From an uncultured Caulobacter sp. (GTDB taxonomy: Bacteria > Pseudomonadota > Alphaproteobacteria > Caulobacterales > Caulobacteraceae): a DNA stretch of 64,000 nucleotides. The stretch's first letter is position 1. Each line of letters starts with the position of its first letter. The stretch spans positions 20,066 to 84,065 of the forward strand of contig CALALX010000003.1 of NCBI GenBank assembly GCA_937925635.1, given 5' to 3'. This document shows, piece after piece, positions 33,458 to 43,107 of the stretch. The translations under genes were made by a program, and so were the position numbers. The notes below the pieces were generated by a model. That model saw only the letters and a program-made list of their open reading frames with translations, had not been told where the DNA came from and ran no database searches.

Positions 33458-35104
33458 ATGACCGCGTTCGCGTCCAACCTTCTTTCCGGCCTGACGGGCC
33501 TCGGAGCCAAGCCCGGAGCCGGGATGTCCGACGTCAAGACCGGCGGCCGGGTCGCGGGCGCCTTCGAGGCCCTGCTGGCCGGTATGACGGCGGGCGATCA
33601 GGTCGAACAGGCCGCGACCGGCGCGAAGATTCCGGATGGGGCCGCGCCGGTTCAATCGGCCGCGGCGCCGACCGCTGACCGCCTCGTCGCAGGGGACGGT
33701 GTTCCGGCAGCCGGGGATGCGGCCCAGGAGTCCGCGCCGCTCGACGCGGCGCTGGCCGGCGCCGAAGCGGTCCTCCTGCCGCAGGCGCCAGCCGCTGATC
33801 CGACCCTTGCCGCGCCCCCTGTCGACAACGCCGCCGTCCGGGTCGTCGCGACCGCCGTAGGGGCCGCAGCGGCGGCGTCGCTTGATCAGCCTGGCGAGGG
33901 CGCCGCGGCCGTCCCTGACGGAGCCCCAGACTCCGCCCTCGTCGCGGAGGCGGGCGTCGCCGCGCCCCAGCCGCAAGCCAAGGTCGCCGATCCGGTAGCG
34001 CCGACAACGGCCGTCCGGGAGCGGGCCCCGATCCTGGAAGCGGCGACGGCGAGCGTCGCGCCCGCGATCGCGCCGGAGGCCGAGGACAGCGCCAGCGCGC
34101 ACGCGGCTTCGCCGGCGCCCGCTGTTCAGGCCTCCGCGGCCGCTCCCGTCAGTCGTGCCCTGCCGGAAGCGATCAAGGCGCCCGAGGTGGTCAGCCTGGC
34201 CGCCCGCGTCGTTGAACCGGCCCGGCCGTCCGCCGCCGAGGCCGCCGCCCCATCGGCGATGCCCGCGGCGCCGGCCGAGACCGCCGTCGTCGACGCCGTG
34301 GCGGCCGAGACGATCGTCGAACAGCCCGTCGAGACGGCCCTGGTCGTCGAGGCGTCGGGCGTCGCTGAACCGGCGCCGGCGCCGCAGCAGCCCCGCAGGG
34401 CCTCGCGCGCCGAAGGGCGGGCCGAAGCCGCCCGCGCCTCGGTCGAGGCACTGGAGCCTGGCCTGAAGGCCGTGGCCAGCGCCGAACAGACGGCGACCGA
34501 TACGCCGACCGTCGACGTCCTCGACGCCGAGCCCGCGGGCGCGCAGCCCGTCGTTCACGAGGCCGCGCAGGTCGAGGACGCCCCGGCCCACCAGCCGCTG
34601 ACGACCGCCCAGGGCGCAGCGCCACAGACCCACGCCTCCGCCGCCGATGCCTCGACCGTCGTGCGCGGCTCGCCCGAGACCGTGGCCAAACTGGCGTCCG
34701 ACATCGTGCGCAAGCTCGAGGGCAGGAGCACCCGGTTCGACGTCCAGCTCGATCCGCTCGGTCTGGGCAAGGTCGACGTCAGTATCGAGATCAACGCCGA
34801 TGGCCGGCTGAGCGCCGCGCTGTCGTTCGACTCCGCCCAGGCCGCCGCCGACCTGCGCGGCCGGGCCTCGGAGCTTCGCCAGGCGCTGGAGAAGGCCGGG
34901 TTCGACCTGACCGAAGCCAGCCTGTCCTTCGACACCGGCGCGCAGAGCGGCGGCTTCGGCGGTCGCGAGCCGGGCGAACAGGCCTCCGTCTGGTCCAGCC
35001 GCGCCTTCGCGTCCGCGCGGGCCGGCCTCGAACAGGCCGACGCCCAACTCGCCGCCGCCGCCTACGCCCGCTCGCCGTCCGGCGGCGTCGACATCCGCAT
35101 CTGA
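33458..35104 (+). CDS. fliK: Flagellar hook-length control protein FliK
   Basis: This 548-residue protein has a middle (about 40-410) that is an alanine-, proline- and valine-rich low-complexity region, as expected of the molecular ruler part. The C-terminal Flg_hook domain (about 415-510) shows LEGRSTRFDVQLDPLGLGKVDV and SAALSFDSAQAAADLRGRA, the substrate-switch domain acting on FlhB. The ATG at 33458 is preferred to a GTG five codons upstream; neither has an ideal ribosome site. It heads the fliK-flgD-flgE operon. Confidence 0.9.
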   Translation: MTAFASNLLSGLTGLGAKPGAGMSDVKTGGRVAGAFEALLAGMTAGDQVEQAATGAKIPDGAAPVQSAAAPTADRLVAGDGVPAAGDAAQESAPLDAALAGAEAVLLPQAPAADPTLAAPPVDNAAVRVVATAVGAAAAASLDQPGEGAAAVPDGAPDSALVAEAGVAAPQPQAKVADPVAPTTAVRERAPILEAATASVAPAIAPEAEDSASAHAASPAPAVQASAAAPVSRALPEAIKAPEVVSLAARVVEPARPSAAEAAAPSAMPAAPAETAVVDAVAAETIVEQPVETALVVEASGVAEPAPAPQQPRRASRAEGRAEAARASVEALEPGLKAVASAEQTATDTPTVDVLDAEPAGAQPVVHEAAQVEDAPAHQPLTTAQGAAPQTHASAADASTVVRGSPETVAKLASDIVRKLEGRSTRFDVQLDPLGLGKVDVSIEINADGRLSAALSFDSAQAAADLRGRASELRQALEKAGFDLTEASLSFDTGAQSGGFGGREPGEQASVWSSRAFASARAGLEQADAQLAAAAYARSPSGGVDIRI

Positions 35105-35111
35105 GGCCCTC

Positions 35112-35780
35112 ATGACCGACGCCGTCAGCAACAGCAGCGCCGCATCGCTCCTCGACAAGCAAGCCAGCTCCCGCAACCGGCTGGCTGACAGCGAGGAGAC
35201 GTTCCTGGCCCTGCTGACCACCCAGCTGAAGAACCAGGATCCCCTCTCGCCGCTCGATTCCAACGAGTTCACGGCGCAGATCGTCCAGATGACGGGTGTG
35301 GAGCAGCAGCTGCTCACCAACGATCTGCTGACCATGCTCGTCGGGATGAATGACGGCGGCCTCGCTGGATCGGTCGATCTGATCGGAAAGACCGTCACCG
35401 CGGCCACCGATGAGGCGACGCTGCAGGACGGCAAATCGACCTGGACCTACGATCTCGACCGCAACGCCACGAGCGTGAAGTACGAAGTCGTCAATTCGGC
35501 CGGCCAGACCGTCTACAGCGAGACGAAGGACAGCGTCGCCGCGGGCGACCAAGCCTTCGAATGGAACGGCAAGACCACCCAGGGCACGCAGCTGTCCGAC
35601 GGCGGGACCTACAGCCTGAAGATCACCGCCACCGGCTCGGGCGGCGAGACCATCAACACCAGCATCTTCACCTCCGGCGTCGCCTCCGGCGTGGAAACCC
35701 TCAACGGCGAGACGGTCGTGACCGTCGGGAAGCTCAAGATCCCGGTCAGTTCGATCACCAGCGTCCAGCAGACCGTCTAG
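35112..35780 (+). CDS. flgD: Flagellar hook capping protein FlgD
   Basis: The protein has 222 residues. The N-terminal FLALLTTQLKNQDPLSPLDSNEFTAQI is the FlgD signature, followed by a FlgD Ig-like/tudor domain (VEWNGKTTQGTQLSDGGTYSL region, about residues 130-200). FlgD caps the growing hook and guides assembly of FlgE. It starts seven bases after fliK with a GAGG site and precedes flgE by 36 bases. Confidence 0.95.
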   Translation: MTDAVSNSSAASLLDKQASSRNRLADSEETFLALLTTQLKNQDPLSPLDSNEFTAQIVQMTGVEQQLLTNDLLTMLVGMNDGGLAGSVDLIGKTVTAATDEATLQDGKSTWTYDLDRNATSVKYEVVNSAGQTVYSETKDSVAAGDQAFEWNGKTTQGTQLSDGGTYSLKITATGSGGETINTSIFTSGVASGVETLNGETVVTVGKLKIPVSSITSVQQTV

Positions 35781-35816
35781 GCCATCTGAACCTCAGTGCA
35801 GGAAGGATAACCCTCC

Positions 35817-37247
35817 ATGAGCATCAACAGCGCAATGCTTGCCGGCGTCACCGGCCTCCTCTCGAACTCGCAGTCACTGGCCGCGATTTCGGACAACATC
35901 GCGAACGTCAACACGGTCGGCTACAAGCGCTCGCAGGCTAATTTCCAGACGCTGGTCAGCGGCCGGAACACTGGGTCCTCCTACGCGGCCGGCGGGGTCA
36001 CCGCCACGACCCGCCGCTTCGTCACCACCCAGGGCCTGCCCACCCAGTCCACCCGCAACACCGACCTTTCGATCAGCGGCAATGGCTTCTTCGTGGTCAC
36101 CGAGAAGTCCGAGAACCTGACGGCCGCGGACGCCCGCTCGTTCACCCGCGCCGGCTCCTTCGCCCTGGACAGCCTCGGCTACCTCCGGAACGACGCCGGG
36201 CTGTATCTGCAGGGTTGGCCGACCGACGCCAACGGCGTCATCACCACCGATCCGTCGGATATCACCCGCCTGCAGTCGATCAACGTCGCTTCGGTGGGCG
36301 GCGCGGCCGAACAGACGACGCGCGTGACGGTCAACGCCAACCTCGACGCCAGCCAGGCCATCTCGGCCGAAGTCACGGCGGGCACCTACGACCCGGCCAC
36401 CAACTCGATGGCCATGTACGATCCGGATCTGGGCGTCGGCGTGAAGCCGGACTTCTGGATCCAGGTGCCGGTCTCCGACTCCAAGGGCGGCAAGCGCACC
36501 GTGCAGATCGACTTCCTGCGCAGCGCCACGCCGAACCAGTGGTACGCCGAAGTGCGCGCCGTCCCGGCCACCGACGTCGAGACCGGCGCCGGCCTGTCCA
36601 ACGGCCAGCTGGCCGTGGGCATGGTGGCCTTCACCGAGGATGGTCGTCTCGATCCGACCGCCACCTTCACCGCGCCGCTGCAGCCGCTGTTCGCTGACTG
36701 GGACAATCCGGTGATCGCGTTCGGCGCGTCGTCCGACGCGGCGCCAGGGGCCGGAGCGGTGAAGTGGGCCTCGGGCCTGGGCATCGGCGACCAGGACATT
36801 CGCCTTGAGCTCGGCGGGGCCGCCGGCGGCGTGACCAGCTTCGACAGCGAGAGCATCCTGCAGTCGGTCAACACCAACGGCACCGCCTTCGGCAACCTGT
36901 CCGACATCGAGATCGACGATCAGGGCTTCGTCACGGCCATCTTCGACAACGGCATCTCGCGTCAGATCGCTCAGGTCGCCATCGCCACCTTCCCGAACGC
37001 CGACGGGCTGATCCCGACCAACGGAAACGCCTATCGGGTCAGCAAGGACAGCGGCACCTACAACTTCAAGACGCCGGGGAGCGGCGGGGCCGGCTACATC
37101 GCGCCCTCGACCCTCGAAGCCTCGACAGTTGATCTGTCCAGTGAGTTTACCGGGCTGATCACGACGCAACGCGCCTATTCGGCGTCGTCGAAAATCATCA
37201 CCACCGCGGATCAGATGCTGGAAGAGCTTCTGAATATCAAGCGCTAA
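35817..37247 (+). CDS. flgE: Flagellar hook protein FlgE
   Basis: The protein has 476 residues. The N-terminal axial motif SLAAISDNIANVNTVGYKR (residues 20-38) and the C-terminal SSEFTGLITTQRAYSASSKI are diagnostic of rod/hook proteins; the central D1/D2 domains give the length of a hook monomer. A strong AGGAAGGA ribosome site fits a protein needed in about 100 copies. It closes the sigma-54 fliK-flgD-flgE operon. No clear terminator separates it from sciP. Confidence 0.95.
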   Translation: MSINSAMLAGVTGLLSNSQSLAAISDNIANVNTVGYKRSQANFQTLVSGRNTGSSYAAGGVTATTRRFVTTQGLPTQSTRNTDLSISGNGFFVVTEKSENLTAADARSFTRAGSFALDSLGYLRNDAGLYLQGWPTDANGVITTDPSDITRLQSINVASVGGAAEQTTRVTVNANLDASQAISAEVTAGTYDPATNSMAMYDPDLGVGVKPDFWIQVPVSDSKGGKRTVQIDFLRSATPNQWYAEVRAVPATDVETGAGLSNGQLAVGMVAFTEDGRLDPTATFTAPLQPLFADWDNPVIAFGASSDAAPGAGAVKWASGLGIGDQDIRLELGGAAGGVTSFDSESILQSVNTNGTAFGNLSDIEIDDQGFVTAIFDNGISRQIAQVAIATFPNADGLIPTNGNAYRVSKDSGTYNFKTPGSGGAGYIAPSTLEASTVDLSSEFTGLITTQRAYSASSKIITTADQMLEELLNIKR

Positions 37248-37299
37248 TCTTGATGTTTAGGGGGCTTTAATTCAGATGTCTCACAATGAAACAGGGCTG

Positions 37300-37333
37300 T
37301 TAACTTGCGTTAGACGGTGGTTAATCTACTTAA
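37300..37333 (+). promoter_or_regulatory. Candidate CtrA-binding cluster upstream of sciP
   Basis: TTAA at 37300, TTAG at 37310, TTAA at 37321 and TTAA at 37330 lie in 34 bases. TTAG-N7-TTAA (37310-37324) is the canonical spacing with one mismatch. The site is about 90 bases before the sciP start, consistent with CtrA activating the gene of its own inhibitor. Confidence 0.65.
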
Positions 37334-37411
37334 ACCATCGCGCTTTACGGCATGTTATTTCCAATGGCGCATCTTTCACGCCAACAGTCCTGGTGAGAGA
37401 GGCGTAGAACG

Positions 37412-37693
37412 ATGCTTCAGCAGCAGCGCGTGAACAGCAGAGGCGAGAAGTACGTGATCGGTCCGACCGGCGCGCCGCTGACGCTGTCCGATCTGCCGCC
37501 CGCCAATACCGAGCGTTGGGTTATCCGGCGCAAGGCGGAGGTGGTTGCGGCCGTGCGGGGCGGGCTCCTGTCGCTGGATGAGGCTTGCGAACGCTACAGC
37601 CTCACCAACGAGGAGTTCCTGACCTGGCAGAAGTCGATTGACCGTCATGGTCTCGCGGGTCTGCGAACGACCCGACTGCAACAATATCGCTGA
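37412..37693 (+). CDS. sciP: CtrA inhibitor SciP (DUF1153)
   Basis: This 93-residue protein matches SciP: the N-terminal strand KYVIGPTGAPLTLSDLPP, then a helix-turn-helix (RRKAEVVAAVRGGLLSLDEACERYSL) and the ending HGLAGLRTTRLQQYR. In Caulobacter SciP binds CtrA at its target promoters in swarmer cells and blocks recruitment of RNA polymerase. It lies between flgE and fliF, the same order as in Caulobacter crescentus. A CtrA-type TTAA cluster precedes it. Confidence 0.96.
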   Translation: MLQQQRVNSRGEKYVIGPTGAPLTLSDLPPANTERWVIRRKAEVVAAVRGGLLSLDEACERYSLTNEEFLTWQKSIDRHGLAGLRTTRLQQYR

Positions 37694-37730
37694 GCCGCTC
37701 CGCCCCCCAAGCAAGGCTCGGCGAGACCGC

Positions 37731-37758
37731 GCGGCCGCGTTCCCCGGAACGCGGCCGC
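37731..37758. terminator. Strong hairpin downstream of sciP, possible terminator
   Basis: The 13-base arms GCGGCCGCGTTCC and GGAACGCGGCCGC enclose two bases. The hairpin begins 38 bases after the sciP stop. A T-run is missing, so it may act as a Rho-dependent or RNA-stability element rather than a classical terminator. Confidence 0.55.
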
Positions 37759-37794
37759 TGCATTTCGACCGACAGGCTCCGTCGTCGGCGCCCC

Positions 37795-37809
37795 TTAAGA
37801 GGGCGTTTA
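37795..37809 (+). promoter_or_regulatory. Candidate CtrA box upstream of fliF
   Basis: TTAA-N7-TTTA (one mismatch from consensus) lies 96 bases before the fliF start. In Caulobacter fliF heads a CtrA-dependent class II operon, so this is its expected place. Confidence 0.6.
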
Positions 37810-37904
37810 CCCTGCACCCGGTAATTCCTGCCTAGCGAGCCGCGCCGGGGAGGCGCGTCGCGCCTTTGTTGTTGGGTTAGGGGCAGTCCCGAGTGGAAAG
37901 GTTC

Positions 37905-39560
37905 ATGAACGGCGTTCGCGCCTTCGGGGTCGCCCGGCTCGCCGCCTTGCTCGGCATCGGGGCGGCGCTGATCGCCGGCCTGATCTGGCTGGCCGCGACC
38001 CTCGGCGCCGAACCCAAGGCGCTGCTCTATTCCAACCTCGACCTCAAGGAGGCCTCCACCGTCGTCCAGGCGCTCGACCAGGCGGGCATCGACTATGAGG
38101 TGAAGGGCGACGGGTCCACCATCATGGTGCCGCGCGACAAGGTCGCCTCGACGCGCCTGATGATCTCCGGCAAGGGCCTGGTGACCTCCGGCTCGGTCGG
38201 CTACGAAATCTTCGACCAGGGCGCGACCCTGGGGCAGACGGACTTCGTGCAGCAGCTCAACCGCCAGCGCGCGCTCGAAGGCGAGCTTGCCCGCACCATC
38301 CGGTCGCTCGACGGCGTCACCTTCGCACGGGTCCACCTGAACCTGCCGCGTCGGCAGTTGTTCGAGGAGGAGGCCGAACCGCCCTCCGGTTCGGTGACCA
38401 TCGGCGTCGGCGGCCGCAAACCGACCGACGACCAGGTCCAGGCCGTTCAGAACCTGGTCGCCGGCGCCGTGCCCGGCCTGAAGGCCGAGCAGGTCTCGGT
38501 CATCGACCAGCATGGCAAGACCCTGTCGGTCGGCGGCTCGTCGATGACCAGCAAACTGGCCGACGATCGCAAGAGCGAGGTCGAGCGCAAGTTGGCCGCG
38601 CGGATCAAGGAACTGGTCGAGGGCGTCGTCGGCGTCGGCCGCTCCCGTGTCGAAGTCAGCGCCGACATCGACATGGCTCGCGTCACTGAGCAGGAAACCA
38701 CCTACGACCCCGATGGTCAGGTGATCCGCTCGGAGCAGACGGGCGAGGAAAACGCGCGCGAGAACGACCCGGCCGGCGCGGACGGCGTCTCGGCCGGCGG
38801 CAACATCCCCGGCGTCACTGGCGTTGGCGCGGCGGGCGGCAACAGCTCGACGAGCGGCAGCACCCAGAGCACGACCAACTACGAGATCAGCAATAAGACC
38901 CGGACCGAGGTCCGCGAGCCCGGCGCGATCAAGAAGATCTCAGTCGCCGTCGCCGTCGACGGCGTCACCGCGCCCGGCGCCAACGGCAAGCCCGGCGCCT
39001 ACACCCCCCGCTCGGCCGAGGAACTCGCGCGCCTCGACGAACTGGTGAAGGCCGCGGTCGGCTTCGATACGGCCCGGGGCGACACCGTGAAGGTGACCAA
39101 CGTCCGCTTCGCCCGCGAGGCCGTGGACACCAGCGCGCCCGAAGGCGGTCTGCTGTCCAGCTTCGACAAGAACGACATCATGCGGGTGGTCGAACTGGCG
39201 GTGCTCGGCATCGTCGCCGTGCTGATCATGATCTTCGGCGTTCGGCCGCTTCTCAAGAGCCTCGTCAACGGGGGCGGCGCTCGCTCCAATCTTCCGGCGC
39301 TGGCCGGCTCCGGCGGCGGTCCGCTGACCTCGACCCGCCTGGTGACCACGCCCGACGGCGCGCAGTATCAGATTCCGGTCGACCCCTCGACGGGCGAGCC
39401 CCTGGCCCTGCCGAGCCCCGATCTCGACCAGCGCATCGACATCGCCCGCATCGAGGGCCAGGTCCGCGCGTCGTCTGTAAAGCGCGTCGCGGACTTCGTG
39501 GACAAGCATCCGGAGGAATCCGTCTCGATCCTCCGCACCTGGCTGCACGAAACGACATGA
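37905..39560 (+). CDS. fliF: Flagellar MS-ring protein FliF
   Basis: This 551-residue protein has its start at ATG 37905, chosen for the GGAAAGG site; a GTG four codons upstream is possible. Two membrane segments (about 11-33 and 430-450) flank the periplasmic YscJ/FliF ring domains. The C-terminal tail (VADFVDKHPEESVSILRTWL) is the FliG-binding end. It forms the inner-membrane ring on which the motor and export apparatus assemble. It opens the fliF-fliG-fliH-fliN-flbD-flhA operon. Confidence 0.96.
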   Translation: MNGVRAFGVARLAALLGIGAALIAGLIWLAATLGAEPKALLYSNLDLKEASTVVQALDQAGIDYEVKGDGSTIMVPRDKVASTRLMISGKGLVTSGSVGYEIFDQGATLGQTDFVQQLNRQRALEGELARTIRSLDGVTFARVHLNLPRRQLFEEEAEPPSGSVTIGVGGRKPTDDQVQAVQNLVAGAVPGLKAEQVSVIDQHGKTLSVGGSSMTSKLADDRKSEVERKLAARIKELVEGVVGVGRSRVEVSADIDMARVTEQETTYDPDGQVIRSEQTGEENARENDPAGADGVSAGGNIPGVTGVGAAGGNSSTSGSTQSTTNYEISNKTRTEVREPGAIKKISVAVAVDGVTAPGANGKPGAYTPRSAEELARLDELVKAAVGFDTARGDTVKVTNVRFAREAVDTSAPEGGLLSSFDKNDIMRVVELAVLGIVAVLIMIFGVRPLLKSLVNGGGARSNLPALAGSGGGPLTSTRLVTTPDGAQYQIPVDPSTGEPLALPSPDLDQRIDIARIEGQVRASSVKRVADFVDKHPEESVSILRTWLHETT

Positions 39561-39657
39561 GCCTCCTTCGCCAAGGCTTCGGAGGCCAGGACCTCCCCCG
39601 TGTGATGCAAGCCCGTCCGGGACTCATCCTGCGTAGCGCCGGGAGGCGCCAAGCAGG

Positions 39658-40683
39658 ATGAGTCGGAAAGCCAAGGCCATCCTCGATCCGAGCAAGCTGA
39701 GCGGTCCGGAGAAGGCGGCCGTGGTCCTGCTCGCCCTCGGCGAGGACCACACCGCCATCTGGGAGGCGCTCGACGACGAGGAGATCAAGGAAGTCTCCCA
39801 GGCCATGGCGTCGCTGGGCACGGTGGCGTCGACGGCGGTCGAGGAACTGCTCGTGGAGTTCGTGTCGGGCATGTCCGCGAGCGGCGCGATCATGGGCAGC
39901 TTCGAACAGACCCAGCGCCTGCTGCACAGCTTCCTGCCGCCGGAAAAGGTCGACGCCCTCATGGAGGAGATCCGCGGTCCGGCGGGTCGCACCATGTGGG
40001 ACAAGCTGGGCAACGTGAACGAGGCGGTGCTCGCCAACTACCTGAAGAACGAGTACCCGCAGACCGTCGCGGTGGTGCTGAGCAAGATCAAGGGCGACCA
40101 CGCCTCGCGGGTGCTGGCGGCCCTGCCGGAGGATTTCGCGCTCGAATGCGTGCAGCGGATGCTGCGCATGGAGCCGGTCCAGCGCGAGATCCTCGACAAG
40201 ATCGAGCAGACGCTGCGCACCGAGTTCATGTCGAACCTGGCGCGCACGTCCAAGCGCGACAGCCACGAGATGATGGCCGAGATCTTCAACAACTTCGACC
40301 GCCAGACCGAGGCGCGCTTCATCGCCGCGTTGGAAGAGCGCAATCGCGAGAGCGCCGAGCGCATCCGGGCGCTGATGTTCGTCTTCGAGGACCTCGGCAA
40401 GCTCGATCCAGGAGGCGTCCAGACCCTGCTCCGCGCCGTCGAGAAGGACCAGCTTGCCCTGGCGCTCAAGGGCGCCTCGGACGCCCTGCGCGAGATGTTC
40501 TTCTCCAACATGTCCGAGCGCGCGTCGAAGATCATGCGCGAGGACATGGAGAGCATGGGGCCGGTCCGCCTGCGCGACGTCGACCAGGCTCAGATGGCCA
40601 TGGTCCAGGCCGCCAAGGACCTGGCCGCCAAGGGCGAGATCATGTTGGCCGGATCCGGCGGCGAAGACGAGTTGATCTACTGA
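39658..40683 (+). CDS. fliG: Flagellar motor switch protein FliG
   Basis: The protein has 341 residues. The N-terminal LSGPEKAAVVLLALGED domain binds FliF. The middle EHPQ-like motif appears as NEYPQTVAVVLS. The C-terminal domain holds the charged torque helix (LSNMSERASKIMREDMES form). It is full length. A small stem of GCCTCC/GGAGGC lies in the 97-base gap after fliF. The stop overlaps the next start (TGATG). Confidence 0.96.
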   Translation: MSRKAKAILDPSKLSGPEKAAVVLLALGEDHTAIWEALDDEEIKEVSQAMASLGTVASTAVEELLVEFVSGMSASGAIMGSFEQTQRLLHSFLPPEKVDALMEEIRGPAGRTMWDKLGNVNEAVLANYLKNEYPQTVAVVLSKIKGDHASRVLAALPEDFALECVQRMLRMEPVQREILDKIEQTLRTEFMSNLARTSKRDSHEMMAEIFNNFDRQTEARFIAALEERNRESAERIRALMFVFEDLGKLDPGGVQTLLRAVEKDQLALALKGASDALREMFFSNMSERASKIMREDMESMGPVRLRDVDQAQMAMVQAAKDLAAKGEIMLAGSGGEDELIY

Positions 40684-41342
40684 TGACCAGCTCGACGCCT
40701 CGACCCTTCTCCTTCGACACCGTGTTCGACGACACTGGCGCTGTCGCCTGGCAACCGCCCGTGCGCCGCAAGCACTACTCGGCCGAGGAGGTCGAGGGCG
40801 CCCGCGCGGCGGGGTTCGCCGAGGGCGAGCGCTCGGCGGTGGCCCAGGCGGAAACCCGCGCCGCCGACGCGCTGGCCGACATCGCGCGCGCCGCCCGCGC
40901 CGCGCTCTCGGCCCTGCAGGGCGTGGCTCATGAGCATCGGATCGGATCCGCGCAGCTGGCGATGGCGGCCGCGCGCCGCATCGCGGACGCCGCCCTGGAC
41001 CGCTTTCCGGAGTCCCCGGCCGCGGCCGCGCTCGAAGCGCTGGCGCGGGAGATCGAGGCCCAGCCCCGCCTGATGGTGCGGGTGGCGCCAGAACTGCGCG
41101 ACCGCATTCAGTCGACGCTGGATCACACCGCCGAGGCGATCGGTTTCGAGGGCCAGATCCTCGTCAGGGATGAGCCCGGCATGCCGCCCGCCGCCTTCGT
41201 CCTCGACTGGGGCGACGGCAAGGCCGCCTTTGACCCGCGGGAGGCCGCCGTCCGCGTCGCCGAGGCGCTCGACGCCGCCCTGGCCGCCGAGGGCCTTCAC
41301 GCCGAACCCCTGATTTCCGACTGCGAGGCCGATGATGTCTGA
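40683..41342 (+). CDS. fliH: Flagellar export ATPase regulator FliH/FlbE-like protein
   Basis: This 219-residue protein occupies the position of flbE in Caulobacter, between fliG and fliN. The N-terminal 45 residues are variable. A helical region (about 45-110, GFAEGERSAVAQAETRAADAL) and a C-terminal domain with PRLMVRVAPELRDRI and VRDEPGMPPAAFVLDWGDG match FliH. FliH dimers bind FliI and link it to the C-ring via FliN. The start overlaps the fliG stop; its end overlaps fliN by eight bases. Confidence 0.88.
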   Translation: MTSSTPRPFSFDTVFDDTGAVAWQPPVRRKHYSAEEVEGARAAGFAEGERSAVAQAETRAADALADIARAARAALSALQGVAHEHRIGSAQLAMAAARRIADAALDRFPESPAAAALEALAREIEAQPRLMVRVAPELRDRIQSTLDHTAEAIGFEGQILVRDEPGMPPAAFVLDWGDGKAAFDPREAAVRVAEALDAALAAEGLHAEPLISDCEADDV

Positions 41343-41676
41343 CGAGACCAATTTCGCGCTCGACGAGTTCGCGCCCGAAGAGACCCTGGCCACTGAACTG
41401 GCCGTCGCCATGGACGACAAGACCGCCGCCGACCTTGCGCCGGTGTTCGACGTGCCCGTGCACATTTCGGCGGTGCTCGGCCGCGCCAGTCTTTCGGTGG
41501 CCCAGCTGCTGCACCTCGGCCAGGGCAGCGTGCTCGAACTCGACCGCAAGGTCGGCGAGGCCATCGACATCTACGTGAACAACCGCCTGGTCGCGCGCGG
41601 CGAGGTCGTCGTCGTCGACGAGCGCCTGGGCGTGACCATGACCGAAATCATCAAGGACGGCGACACGACGGGCTGA
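41335..41676 (+). CDS. fliN: Flagellar motor switch protein FliN
   Basis: The protein has 113 residues. The second of two adjacent ATG codons is preferred because its GAGG site is six bases upstream. The SpoA/FliN core (DVPVHISAVLGRASLSVAQLL then LELDRKVGEAIDIYVNNRLVARGEVVVVDERLGV) is intact. FliN forms the base of the C-ring and binds FliH. The gene overlaps fliH. Confidence 0.95.
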   Translation: MSDETNFALDEFAPEETLATELAVAMDDKTAADLAPVFDVPVHISAVLGRASLSVAQLLHLGQGSVLELDRKVGEAIDIYVNNRLVARGEVVVVDERLGVTMTEIIKDGDTTG

Positions 41677-41705
41677 ACGTCCGTCGCGTAGCAAGGAGAT
41701 TACCG

Positions 41706-43073
<1,368 letters not shown>

Positions 43074-43107
43074 CGCTTCCTGCCGCTAGCGGATCAGTGA
43101 TCAGAGC

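Noticed and set aside
33437..35434. 665-codon minus-strand frame opposite fliK and flgD
   Set aside because: fliK and flgD have their conserved domains on the plus strand; the opposite frame is low complexity.
37731..37758. 13-bp-arm hairpin as an attachment site or phage end
   Set aside because: There are no integrase or tRNA gene nearby, and it is well placed as a transcript-end hairpin after sciP.
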